Source of the DNA: Natranaeroarchaeum aerophilus
GTDB taxonomy: Archaea > Halobacteriota > Halobacteria > Halobacteriales > Natronoarchaeaceae
Assembly (NCBI RefSeq): GCF_023638055.1
Contig: NZ_JAKRVY010000006.1
Coordinates: 1-64,000, forward strand
Length of the DNA stretch: 64,000 bases
Direction: 5' to 3'
Positions 17,888 through 26,516 of the stretch are shown in pieces; position 1 is the stretch's first letter, and every line of letters starts with the position of its first letter. Under the pieces are notes generated by a model. It did no database searches and was not told the DNA's origin. It saw nothing but the letters and a program-made list of their open reading frames with translations. Both the position numbers and the translations under genes were made by a program.

Positions 17888-18906
17888 TGTGAATCACCTA
17901 CGCTGGCGCGTGGATCGATCATGCCGTACGTGAGGTCTGCAACGTACACGCCGAGCGCGACGGTGATCGTAATGATCAGGAACACACCCATCATCAGTGG
18001 ATAATCGCGTAGCTGCAGTGCTTCGATCATGTAGTAGCCCATTCCCGGATACGCGAACACCTGCTCGATAATGATCGATCCGCCGAGTAGGAACCCAATC
18101 GTGATCAGCATTGACGTGTACATCGGAAGGATCGCGTTGCGACCGACATACCGTAACGCGATCCGTCGCTGTGGGAGCCCACGGAGACGAGCGACACGGA
18201 GATAGTCCTCGCCGAGCACCTGGATGCTGTTCCCACGCATCCCGAGTGCCCAGCCGCCCCAGGCGACGAACACAATCGACGTGATCGGCAACGCGGCGTG
18301 GTAGAGAGCGTCACCGAAGAACGTCAACGTCTCCACCGGTGCAAGCGGATTGACAGTCGGCTCGGTCGTGCTGGAGAATCGTCCTCCAGTCGGGAAGACG
18401 CCCAGTTGGTACGAGAGTCCCCAGAGGAAGATCAGCCCGTAGATGTAATCGGGAATGGAGTTCATCAGGATCGCCAGGACAGTCGAGTTGGTATCGAATT
18501 TCGTTCCCTCGCGGTAGGCCATGATGGCACCAGCCGAGATCCCGATCACGAACGCGAACGCCACAGCGGTTCCGATCATGAAGATCGTCCACGGAGCTGC
18601 GCTCGCGATGATTTCGGTGACCGGCGCCCCCTGTGAAATTGACTGCCCCATGTCTCCACGGAGTAGTGCAGCAACGTAGGAGACATACTGCTCGTGGAGC
18701 GGGGCGTCGGGCATGACGTTCAGTTGGGCCTCGACTCGCCGGTTGATCTGGTCGGTACTCATCTCAGGGTTGTTCTGGATGAGATCAGCCCGTATTGCAT
18801 CCGCAGGTCCGCCTGGAAGTCCCCGAATCAAAAAAAACGTCAGCGACATCACTGCAAAGATGGTGACCACCAGTTGCCCGGTGCGTTCCACGAGATATCG
18901 TTTCAT
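17884..18906 (-). CDS. Opp/Dpp-type ABC permease (DppB-like)
   Basis: A 340-residue permease beginning MKRYLVERTGQLVVTIFAVM, the usual OppB amphipathic start and first helix. A large extracellular loop follows (about residues 30-100), then five more helices. The EAA-type coupling loop is EDYLRVARLRGLPQRRIALRY. It follows the binding-protein gene after 25 bp and overlaps the DppC-like gene by 4 bp. Confidence 0.9.
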   Translation of the reverse strand: MKRYLVERTGQLVVTIFAVMSLTFFLIRGLPGGPADAIRADLIQNNPEMSTDQINRRVEAQLNVMPDAPLHEQYVSYVAALLRGDMGQSISQGAPVTEIIASAAPWTIFMIGTAVAFAFVIGISAGAIMAYREGTKFDTNSTVLAILMNSIPDYIYGLIFLWGLSYQLGVFPTGGRFSSTTEPTVNPLAPVETLTFFGDALYHAALPITSIVFVAWGGWALGMRGNSIQVLGEDYLRVARLRGLPQRRIALRYVGRNAILPMYTSMLITIGFLLGGSIIIEQVFAYPGMGYYMIEALQLRDYPLMMGVFLIITITVALGVYVADLTYGMIDPRASVGDSQ

Positions 18907-18931
18907 ACGTTACTTGGAGTGGACTGGCAGT

Positions 18932-20740
18932 TCATTCTTCTCTGGCAACGAGTTTCCCTTTTCGGACGAGGTAGGTTGTCGGGAAGTCGACGTGTGCGTC
19001 CGGATCATCCGTCGAGGCAGCCATGAACCGATCTCTGGAAATGAACGACTGATCCTGCTTTTCCATGACCGGCAACATCACGAGGTCCTGGTTGACGACC
19101 CATGCAAGCCGCTGGACGTACTCGCGTTCCTCTTCGGCATCAGCTGCTGTAGCGAGTTCCTGGAGATCCTCTTCCGGGACGAACGTTTCGGAGCCGCTCT
19201 CTTCGCCGACAGGGGGCAACTCGATTTCGCTATTATCGTAGTTCCGAACGTTCTCCGTATCCCAGCTATCGAGGAGCCATTCCAGACTAAAGTACGGATG
19301 GCGTTGGACATTCGCCCATTCGTGAAGCGCAACATCGAAGCCTTCGTCGCCATAAATGTCCTGGCCCCAGAACGCGGCTTCGTCCCGGGAGACGAACTCC
19401 GCCTCGATGCCGAAGTCGTTGAGAGCGTCGTTGAACGTCTGGATCGCATCGACCCAGTCGCTGTAGCCGGACGGCGCTTTCACGGGGAACTCGAGAACGT
19501 CTCCGTCCTCGTCGACCCACGTGCCATCCTCGCGCTCGAACCCGGCGCTTTCGAGCAGTTCCGCTGCACGATCGGTATCCACTTCGTACTGGTTAAAGCC
19601 ATCAGCGTGGTCACCGAGCCACTCGTCGGCTGTTCCGTCGTGATTGCCCAGGATTCCCGACGGCGTGCTCACCGGCGCTTCGGTGTTGGGGCCGGCGTTC
19701 GAGGCTACCGTCTCACGATCTATAACGTGGGCGATCGCCTGGCGAACCTCCCGTTGCCCGAAGTGTTTGTGATCGTGGTCCCAGAGGATCCCCATTCCGA
19801 AGTTGGATTCAAGAAGGAATTCACGGACGTGATCCGGGAACCCGTCGACGATATGGGGCGGCGTAAACACAGTATGGAGGCCGTCGATTTCGCCGGCCTC
19901 AAGTTCCTGCCAGCGCCCTTCGTTCGTATCGAGGAACCGGCAGTGGTATCCGGAGAAATTGATGTTGTCGGCGTCGGGATGGTCCTCGAACCGTTCGAGA
20001 TGGAGCTCCTGTTCGACTGTCTGTTCGAAGGCGAATGGCCCGCTCCCGATCGGTTCTTCGATCGTGAATTCGCCGAGTGTTTCACCGTCCGCGTTCTCGC
20101 CTTCGCCGCCATCCTCGAAGTCCTCCAGAAACTCCTGATAGTACTCCGCAGGAGTATCCAGTGTAATCTCCATAAAGAAGTTGAGCAACATCTCCTCGCC
20201 CACTGTCTGCTCTAACTCCATCTCGACGGTGGAATCGTCCGAGGCTACGATTGTGTCGAGGTCAACGTAGTTCCCGAGATTGCTCCCGTCGTGGATCTCT
20301 AGCTTCAACTTCCGAACCAAGTCCTCGGCGGTAATGTCAGTGCCGTTATGCCAGGTGAGGCCATCACGGAGCTCCAGTGTGACATCCGACTCCGTGACCG
20401 TCCAATCAGCCACGGCGCCGGGCCGGAACGTGTTGTCGAGTTTTTCCAGATAAACAAGGTCATCGAACAGCACCAGGCCCGGGCGCCAGGGGTAGTTGCT
20501 GTCGTTATATGGATTGAACTGCATGTTCTGTGGCGGGACGACGACCGGCGTCACAAACTCCGTGTCCACGAATTCAGTCTCCGATGGGTCCGGGAGTTCT
20601 TCCTCCTCTCCTGGCCCGTCATCGCCGTTACCGAAGCATCCCGCAAGACTGGACACACCCACTAGTCCAGCAGCTTGAAGTACCCTCCTGCGTTTTTTCG
20701 ATGCGACTGCTCTATCGGCTGGTATGCTTTCGTCTCCCAT
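18932..20740 (-). CDS. Family 5 extracellular solute-binding lipoprotein (Opp-type)
   Basis: A 602-residue binding protein, first gene of the importer operon. A Tat signal with lipobox (KKRRRVLQAAGLVGVSSLAGC) is followed by an acidic linker and the SBP_bac_5 fold. The fold includes LTWHNGTDITAEDLV and REVRQAIAHVIDRE, both hallmarks of the DppA/OppA family. It captures substrate at the outer face of the membrane. Opp-type binding proteins of Thermotoga loci that also carry laminarinase and GH3 genes bind laminaribiose or cellobiose, so a similar ligand is plausible here. AT-rich sequence with TATA-like ATTATATAG lies about 35 nt upstream. Peptide transport cannot be excluded from sequence alone. 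Confidence 0.88.
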   Translation of the reverse strand: MGDESIPADRAVASKKRRRVLQAAGLVGVSSLAGCFGNGDDGPGEEEELPDPSETEFVDTEFVTPVVVPPQNMQFNPYNDSNYPWRPGLVLFDDLVYLEKLDNTFRPGAVADWTVTESDVTLELRDGLTWHNGTDITAEDLVRKLKLEIHDGSNLGNYVDLDTIVASDDSTVEMELEQTVGEEMLLNFFMEITLDTPAEYYQEFLEDFEDGGEGENADGETLGEFTIEEPIGSGPFAFEQTVEQELHLERFEDHPDADNINFSGYHCRFLDTNEGRWQELEAGEIDGLHTVFTPPHIVDGFPDHVREFLLESNFGMGILWDHDHKHFGQREVRQAIAHVIDRETVASNAGPNTEAPVSTPSGILGNHDGTADEWLGDHADGFNQYEVDTDRAAELLESAGFEREDGTWVDEDGDVLEFPVKAPSGYSDWVDAIQTFNDALNDFGIEAEFVSRDEAAFWGQDIYGDEGFDVALHEWANVQRHPYFSLEWLLDSWDTENVRNYDNSEIELPPVGEESGSETFVPEEDLQELATAADAEEEREYVQRLAWVVNQDLVMLPVMEKQDQSFISRDRFMAASTDDPDAHVDFPTTYLVRKGKLVAREE

Positions 20741-22442
20741 TGCATATAGGTGTTCATAGTCATACTATATAATTATTTTCCTTAGTCGTTATCCGACTGT
20801 TCACAGTAGGGTCCATTCCGGTACCTGGAGTAGCAGTGTCTGTACATAGCGGTACGCCGAAAAATCGGGACAACTACACCGGTGATGTCGGAACTCACGT
20901 TCACGACCGTGCTTGTTTTGCCTCATAGATCTGATCGTCGTCAGGAGCTCTGGAGATTCTAGTTGAGGAGGGATATCGGTTGCAGTCACACGCGTGGCGG
21001 GGGGTTGACTCAACAGCAATACTATAAGATAGGATATGAATATTACCTTTGTAGTCAGCGGGCCTTTAGAAGGGCATCAAGAAGTCTGTAGCTCTCTAAT
21101 AGCATATAAGCATGTCCAAACCGATATTTTAATAAAAATGTCTAATAGCTCCTAACACATAATTTAAGATATGGTTTTGGACGGTTGATGTATTGCGGTT
21201 TTAGATTATGTGATCCAAAAAGCAAAAATATAATATTAGTTATGTAATGTTTATTGTAGACTGTTGGGGGTTGATGACTTGCAATAGTAACGAACACCAG
21301 TCTCGACAGGTGACTCAGGTACACCGGACAACAATGGAACGCAAGAGAGGGAGCCGCGATTGAGCAGAGGGGTCGTGGCAATCGCACTGTGCAGGCTACT
21401 ACGGTAACAGTGTAAGACGCGAATTCGGAACACAACCAACATCCGTCAGCTATACATTTTGTCGGTTATCGACCGGACTTCTCACGAATAAAACAGGGAG
21501 GCAATCCCACCAATATTCTTGTCACGCGAATACAGAAGTTGTTTACAGACATATGCCCGTAATGAGTTCCTGACGGTGTTCATACCCTGTGCAGGATTTA
21601 CATGCATACGTCTGTAATTTATTGCGGCCGGTTCAGCCGCAGGATCGACAGCTACTCGATATCCGGGACAGCTCACGTATCCGTGCAAACGAACAGTGTC
21701 CCTCGATCGAATTGCAGCTATTTCCGGTGAACCGCCTCGGGGTCAAGTGGTTCGAGACGCAGAGCGTCTCGTCATCACGAGAGGGCTTCGCTCTCTCGAA
21801 CGACCCCGAGGCAATCGCCTTGCTTATCTGTAGACTCCAGTATTTTAAATCCAATCATTTATTTTTGTCATTTTCCATTAATCATATTTTTTCTGTCTTG
21901 AACAACTGGCGATTGCGCAAATACGGCGATAATTGCAAGAATGCCACAATATTTGGCTGCTGTATAGCAGAGGAGTTCAAGCTGGGGACCGGGTCACAAA
22001 TTACCTGAAATTGACCAAATCAACGATTTTTGTGACAGAAGTCAGTACTATTTTTGATTTCGTGATATAGTACAGTACCTCAATATATTGTTTATATCTC
22101 ACAAGATTAATGCACAATCTCCCCAATCAAACTCATCCGGTACGGAGTACGACAGATATCCCAGCTATAGCAGGCAACACGCCAGCTACCTAATTGACTG
22201 CAACGGTCCCACCAACTTGTTTGAGCTTATTTACGGCGGTTATGGATTGAGACTGACGACCGTGGTTTGTCGTACAGTAGGATGAACAGTACGACTGATC
22301 GACAGCTATATCGTAGCGACAACCACATCCTTGACACACCGAAATATAAACTTTCTTTTATATATCGATCTTATCTACTCGGAGTATTGCAAAGTCCCTC
22401 CGGTGACACTGGGGCTCCCCCCTGATCACCGCACGCACGGCG
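20741..22442. other. AT-rich, gene-poor island
   Basis: About 1.7 kb with no gene I can support. Composition is strikingly different: a counted line at 21121-21180 has 16 G/C of 60, against about 65 percent in nearby genes. Short frames of 60-140 codons exist on both strands but are Cys/Ser/Ile-rich with no haloarchaeal acidity and no domain. The only organised structure is the cruciform-like repeat at 21735-21811. The left end holds the promoter of the binding-protein gene. The whole looks like a decayed or inserted segment between the glucan locus and the aldo-keto reductase gene. Confidence 0.5.
21735..21811. repeat. Nested inverted repeat: two hairpins inside a 10-bp stem
   Basis: CCTCGGGGTC at 21735-21744 pairs perfectly with GACCCCGAGG at 21802-21811. 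Between the arms lie two further hairpins. CGAGACGC/GCGTCTCG at 21753-21771 has a 3-nt loop, and CGAGAG../..CTCTCG at 21778-21798 has a short loop. The folded form is a three-way junction. It is GC-rich inside an AT-rich island. Such ends are reminiscent of the structured termini of IS200/IS605-type elements and the MITEs derived from them, but no transposase is present, so this is inference. Confidence 0.6.
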
Positions 22443-23417
22443 TCACTCGTGACCGACGATTGGCTGTGGTTCGTACGGTTCCTCCAGATACTTTACGTCG
22501 GACTCCGAGAGATCGATTGTGAGCGCCTCGACTGCCTGCTCCAGATGTTCGACCGAGGTCGTGCCGACAATGGGGGCATCCACGTATTCGTTCTGGAACT
22601 GCCAGGCAAGTGCGACCTGAGCCATCGTGACGCCGTACTCGTCGGCAAGTTCCTCCACGCGTTCGTTGATCTCCCGACCACCCCCACGAGCGTAGTCGGC
22701 TGTCGGGTTATGGTGGTTGTCCGGATCGCCACGGTCGGTACGTTCGAGCGCATCGAACGGACGAGTGAGGAAGCCCTGACCGAGTGGCCCCCACGGGATC
22801 ACCCCGATATCTTCGCGATCGCACAGCGGCAACATCTCTCGTTCTTCCTCCCGATAGGCGAGGTGGTAGTGGTTCTGCATCGTCTCGAACTGGACGAGAT
22901 CTTCCCGTTCGCTGATCCGCAGACGACGGCCGAGTTGGTGTGCCCACATCGAGGACGTTCCGACGTGCCGGACGTCCCCGCGCCGCACCGCATCATCAAG
23001 TGCTCGAAGCGTCGTTTCCGGTGGAGTGTTCGGATCTATTCGGTGAGTCTGATAGAGATCGATGGTCTCCATTCCCAGTCGATCGAGGCTGGCTTCGAGT
23101 TCCTGCTCGATCGTCTTCCGGGAGAGGCCGGCCGCATGCGGATGTTCGTCGCCGACCGGAAACCGGACCTTCGTCGCGACGACCTGTCGGTCGCGGTCAT
23201 ACTCGGCGAGGACATCGCCAAGAAGCTCCTCGGACTCCCCATCGGAGTAGGCGTTGGCGGTATCGAAGAAGTTCACTCCGAGATCGATCGCTCGTTCGAT
23301 TAACTCGCGGCTTTCCTCCCGGTCGAGCATCCACGATTCTTCACTACCGAAGCTCATGCAGCCGAGACAGATCTTCGAGACTTCCATGCCCGTGGAGCCG
23401 AGTGTAGTGTACTCCAT
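22443..23417 (-). CDS. Aldo-keto reductase
   Basis: A 324-residue AKR (start MEYTTLGSTGMEVSKICLG). The catalytic tetrad is visible in FDTANAYSDGESE (Asp and Tyr), VVATKVRF (Lys) and LYQTHRID (His). The C-terminal NADPH-binding part contains PIVGTTSVEHLEQAVEAL. The enzyme would reduce aldehydes or sugars in the cytoplasm with NAD(P)H, or act in the reverse direction. It is divergent from the epimerase gene at 23512 with 94 bp between starts. A link to sugar metabolism fits the neighbourhood, but the substrate cannot be read from sequence. Confidence 0.88.
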   Translation of the reverse strand: MEYTTLGSTGMEVSKICLGCMSFGSEESWMLDREESRELIERAIDLGVNFFDTANAYSDGESEELLGDVLAEYDRDRQVVATKVRFPVGDEHPHAAGLSRKTIEQELEASLDRLGMETIDLYQTHRIDPNTPPETTLRALDDAVRRGDVRHVGTSSMWAHQLGRRLRISEREDLVQFETMQNHYHLAYREEEREMLPLCDREDIGVIPWGPLGQGFLTRPFDALERTDRGDPDNHHNPTADYARGGGREINERVEELADEYGVTMAQVALAWQFQNEYVDAPIVGTTSVEHLEQAVEALTIDLSESDVKYLEEPYEPQPIVGHE

Positions 23418-23511
23418 ACACAACCGTTCGTGACCGAGCTAAAAAAGAGAGGACCCAGGCATGAGCCATTTTGAAATGAATGATTATACACATAGAGCAC
23501 AATAGTCCGGT

Positions 23512-24402
23512 ATGATGGAGACTATCGTCGTTACAGGCGCACTCGGAGGAGCAGGAAAATGGATCGTCGATCGGCTCAGAGCCGACTACGAGGTCGTTGC
23601 GCTTGATCAGCGACTTCCGGCGACGACGGGGATCGAAGGGGTAAGCTTTCAGAAGGTGGATCTGACCCAGCAGGGGCCGGTCTGGGAGACGATCGTTGAC
23701 GCCGATCCGTCGACCGTCGTCCACTTTGGAAATATTCCTCACGAGGAGAACCACGCCGGCGGCGACGTCTACGAGAACAACGCCGTGAGTACGTTTCATG
23801 TACTGGAAGCGGCTGGGCGTGCCGGGGCGGACGTCGTCTGGGCGTCGAGCGAGACAGTCTATGGAACTCACTGGCCGGAGCCAAAACTCCCCGAGTATCT
23901 CCCCGTCGATGAAGAGCATCCCGTCGCCCCCTGGAACGGCTACGAGACCTCGAAACTGGCTGGCGAAGCCGCTGCAGAGCGAGTTGCCAACGCGTTCGAC
24001 GTGGCGGTCACGACGATGCGGCCGACGTGGATCCAGTATCCGGGTCGCTATCAGATCACGTCGATCAGGGAGGCGTTCGACTTCGAGAGTGCGGGCAGAT
24101 TCGGGAACTTCTGGTCCTACGTCGACGTCCGGGACGTCGTTTCCTTCGTTGAGGCGGCGATTGACGAGGCTCCAGAGGGGCACGAAGTGTACAACGTGTT
24201 TGGTCCCGACAACTTCCTCGGGGTCGACACGGCCGATGCGATCGAGGCGGGATACGGCTCGCTTCCCGAAGAGTGCAGGCTGGAGGGTGACGAGTCCGCC
24301 TACACGAACGCGAAGGCGACGGCGACGCTGGGCTGGGAACCAGAACAGTCCTGGAAGACTGCCGAAGACGAGAATATTTCAGCACCGTCGTTCGACGTCT
24401 GA
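23512..24402 (+). CDS. NAD-dependent epimerase/dehydratase (extended SDR)
   Basis: A 296-residue extended short-chain dehydrogenase. The Rossmann motif TGALGGAG is at 8-14 and the acidic residue after beta-2 is in ALDQR. The active site Ser-Ser-Glu near 112 is followed by YETSK at 144-148 (catalytic Tyr and Lys). The shortened C-terminal region resembles uronate dehydrogenases and UDP-sugar epimerases. It would oxidise or epimerise a sugar or sugar acid. The second Met codon (23515) is an equally possible start. A 280-codon frame on the other strand is only its shadow. Confidence 0.85.
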   Translation: MMETIVVTGALGGAGKWIVDRLRADYEVVALDQRLPATTGIEGVSFQKVDLTQQGPVWETIVDADPSTVVHFGNIPHEENHAGGDVYENNAVSTFHVLEAAGRAGADVVWASSETVYGTHWPEPKLPEYLPVDEEHPVAPWNGYETSKLAGEAAAERVANAFDVAVTTMRPTWIQYPGRYQITSIREAFDFESAGRFGNFWSYVDVRDVVSFVEAAIDEAPEGHEVYNVFGPDNFLGVDTADAIEAGYGSLPEECRLEGDESAYTNAKATATLGWEPEQSWKTAEDENISAPSFDV

Positions 24403-24490
24403 GGGACCGGCTCGGGTTCCGTTGCACTGGCACCCGCGTTTCGTTCCCTGAAACTAAGCACAGTGAACACCAACCGTAGCTCAAACTCAT

Positions 24491-25057
24491 ATGCACTCGG
24501 AGACAGACCAGGCTGAAGGGTCCGAAGCCGACGTTCTGGATCGAGCACGGGCGTATGCCCAGGACATCCCGATCGACGTCGATCTCGGCGCGGTCCAGTG
24601 GACAGTATCTCATCGGGCCAGGCGTCGCGCCGGTTCCTGTCGGTACGATAGCGATAGCGGAGACGTCACGATCAGGCTCGCCTGGGACGCCTACCGAGAG
24701 CACGGCTGGGAGGAGATAACCGACGTCATCCGCCACGAACTCGTCCACGCCTGGGAGTTCCAGCAATTTGGCGCGTCCGGTCACGGCGAGCGATTTCGGA
24801 ACAAAGCTGAGGAAATCGATGCACCGCGACACTGTAGCCCGTTCAGCGAGCCACGACTTCGACTCGTCTGTACCGACGAGGACTGTGACTGGTCGGCAGA
24901 CCGGTTTCGCGCGTCGGTGACCGTAACCGAGCCGAACACACGACGCTGTGGGGTGTGTGGCGAGCGGTATCGCGTCGAACACGTCGCTACCGGTCGGTCG
25001 TGGCGGACGGCGGCTGGCTACGAACGGGAACGAGAACAGATCGGCGACGATTGGTAA
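24491..25057 (+). CDS. SprT-like zinc metallopeptidase
   Basis: A 188-residue protein with the SprT domain. It has the helical zinc-binding motif HELVHAWEF (His82, Glu83, His86) and a third ligand in GHGERF. A C-terminal zinc ribbon follows, with CTDEDC and CGVC. SprT-like domains of the Spartan family cleave DNA-bound or crosslinked proteins; prokaryotic members are poorly characterised. A short TATA-poor gap separates it from the epimerase, and it is convergent with the MoxR gene, 8 bp apart. Confidence 0.85.
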   Translation: MHSETDQAEGSEADVLDRARAYAQDIPIDVDLGAVQWTVSHRARRRAGSCRYDSDSGDVTIRLAWDAYREHGWEEITDVIRHELVHAWEFQQFGASGHGERFRNKAEEIDAPRHCSPFSEPRLRLVCTDEDCDWSADRFRASVTVTEPNTRRCGVCGERYRVEHVATGRSWRTAAGYEREREQIGDDW

Positions 25058-25065
25058 CCCGGTCG

Positions 25066-26016
25066 CTACTCGACCGTCGGCACGGGAACGGCGTCGAGCA
25101 CGTCGTCGACGAGTGCGCCCTTCGAGACGCCGTCGACTTTCGCCTCGGGCGTCAGGACGAGGCGGTGGGCCAGCACCGGTTTCGCGATTTCGGCCACATC
25201 GTCGGGCGTCACGTAGTCACGGCCCACCATCGCGGCGCGAGCGCGTGATGCCTCAAGCAGGCTCTGGGTCCCGCGTGGTGAGACGCCGACCGAGACCTGG
25301 CGTAATGCACGGGTCCGTCCGACGATTTCGACGAGGTAGGAGACAATATCGTCGGTTACCTGGACGGTTTCGGGTACCTCACGGAGTTCCGAGACCGCTT
25401 TCTCGGAGATCGCACGCTCGACGCTCGGCACTTGCTCGACGCGCCCGAGGCGGCGGTGCAGGAGTTCCTCCTCGCCCGCTGCCTCGGGGTAGCCGATCGA
25501 GCTCTTGACGAGGAAGCGGTCGACCTGCGCCTCGGGGAGCGGAAACGTCCCTTCCTGATCGACCGGGTTCTGTGTCGCAATGACGAAAAACGGATCCGGT
25601 AGCTCGTGGGTGTCGCCGTCGACGGTGACCTGGCCCTCACCCATCGCTTCGAGCAGGGCGGCCTGCGTTTTCGGCGGTGCACGATTGATTTCGTCGGCCA
25701 GCACCACGTTCGCGAAGATCGGTCCTTTGCTGAACTCGAACGTGCCTTCCTGCTCGTTGAAGATGTGGGTCCCCGTCACGTCGGTCGGCAGCAGATCGGG
25801 AGTGAACTGGACCCGGGAGAAAGAGAGTCCAAGCGCCGACGCAAAGCTGTTCGCGGTGAGCGTCTTTCCGGTCCCCGGAACGTCTTCCAGCAGGACGTGC
25901 CCGCGGGAGACGACGCCGAGCAGTACGGTTTCGAGAAACTCACGATCAGCGATGACAGCACCAGAAATGGAGTCGAGGACGGCTTCACACTCCTCGCTCG
26001 CTTCAGCTACGTCCAT
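25066..26016 (-). CDS. MoxR-family AAA+ ATPase
   Basis: A 316-residue ATPase from the ATG at 26016 (MDVAEASEECEAVLDSIS). Upstream in-frame starts would run towards the tRNA promoter. It has Walker A EDVPGTGKT, Walker B VLADEIN followed by RAPPKTQAALLEAM, sensor 1 IATQNPVDQEGTFPLPEAQ, an Arg finger region and the C-terminal lid. MoxR ATPases act as chaperones that mature metalloenzymes or von Willebrand-domain partners, usually encoded next to them. No DUF58 or VWA gene is adjacent here, so the gene stands alone, which is less common. It is divergent from tRNA-Ser. Confidence 0.9.
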   Translation of the reverse strand: MDVAEASEECEAVLDSISGAVIADREFLETVLLGVVSRGHVLLEDVPGTGKTLTANSFASALGLSFSRVQFTPDLLPTDVTGTHIFNEQEGTFEFSKGPIFANVVLADEINRAPPKTQAALLEAMGEGQVTVDGDTHELPDPFFVIATQNPVDQEGTFPLPEAQVDRFLVKSSIGYPEAAGEEELLHRRLGRVEQVPSVERAISEKAVSELREVPETVQVTDDIVSYLVEIVGRTRALRQVSVGVSPRGTQSLLEASRARAAMVGRDYVTPDDVAEIAKPVLAHRLVLTPEAKVDGVSKGALVDDVLDAVPVPTVE

Positions 26017-26112
26017 GGTTTGGTAGGGACAGTCGCCCCACATATGTGTACCGATGCCACTCGACGCCCGAACCGAAACCGATAAACTGTGCGGCCGGGA
26101 AGTAATGATTGA

Positions 26113-26197
26113 GCCGAGGTAGCCTAGCCTGGCCAAGGCGGTTGCTTCGAGAGCAACTGTCCATCCGGACACAGGAGTTCAAATCTCCTCCTCGGCG
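26113..26197 (+). tRNA. tRNA-Ser (anticodon CGA)
   Basis: Complete cloverleaf read by eye. The acceptor GCCGAGG (26113-26119) pairs with CCTCGGC (26190-26196), with discriminator G at 26197 and no encoded CCA. The D-arm is GCCT/AGGC. The anticodon stem GTTGC/GCAAC encloses loop TTCGAGA with CGA at 26148-26150. The long class II variable arm TGTCC-ATCC-GGACA is typical of Ser, and the T-arm is AGGAG/CTCCT around TTCAAAT. It decodes UCG. It has no intron. A GATAAACT box about 35 nt upstream may be the promoter. The 3' end is duplicated downstream (see the repeat at 26177-26342). Confidence 0.95.
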
Positions 26198-26342
26198 TTT
26201 TCACGAAGCAACACGGCGAGCGACCGCTGTGTCGCTCGCCTCTGCTGAGTGTAAACGGTCACGTGGAGATTTGAATGAGAGAAGACGCAGCGCGACCGGG
26301 GGGAGCGACCGTCTTCGCGTTGTTCAAATCTCCTCCTCGGCG
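26177..26342 (+). repeat. Direct repeat of tRNA-Ser 3' end (attL/attR-like)
   Basis: The 21 bases at 26177-26197 (T-loop, T-stem and acceptor 3' strand plus discriminator) recur exactly at 26322-26342. This is how archaeal integrases of the tyrosine family leave attachment sites: one copy restores the tRNA, the other marks the far end of the element. Only about 124 bp lie between the copies, far too little for a mobile element, so this is either a deletion scar or a minimal remnant. Inside, GGAGATTTGAA at 26265-26275 is an inverted copy of the T-loop segment TTCAAATCTCC. GAAGACG/CGTCTTC at 26281-26287 and 26310-26316 form a further inverted repeat. Confidence 0.8.
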
Positions 26343-26516
26343 CTTCTATCGACGCAACGACCGGTGAGAGACCTCCGTGTCCCTCGCACTCGTGAGCGTC
26401 GAAACCATAGCTGCCGATACGCAACCTGCTGGCACACAAATAGACGTAACTGGGGATAGAGCCTCTCTAAGGTGGCTTTGGGGAAGTGTTATACTCCTGT
26501 ATCGCCTGATTCCCTC

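Noticed and set aside
18713-20215. 500-codon plus-strand frame opposite the binding-protein gene
   Set aside because: Shadow frame created by GC-rich codon bias; the minus strand carries a clear Tat lipoprotein of the family 5 binding proteins.
22376-22386. TACTCGGAGTA as a TrmB operator
   Set aside because: The spacer is far shorter than in the known TACT-spacer-GAGTA site, and it lies downstream of the aldo-keto reductase rather than at a promoter of the glucan locus.
23344-24183. 279-codon minus-strand frame opposite the epimerase gene
   Set aside because: Arg-rich shadow of a clear SDR gene with Rossmann and YxxxK motifs on the plus strand.
26198-26321. Second tRNA or small RNA between the tRNA-Ser repeats
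   Set aside because: Only the 3' part of the tRNA is duplicated; no acceptor 5' strand, D-arm or anticodon arm can be formed.
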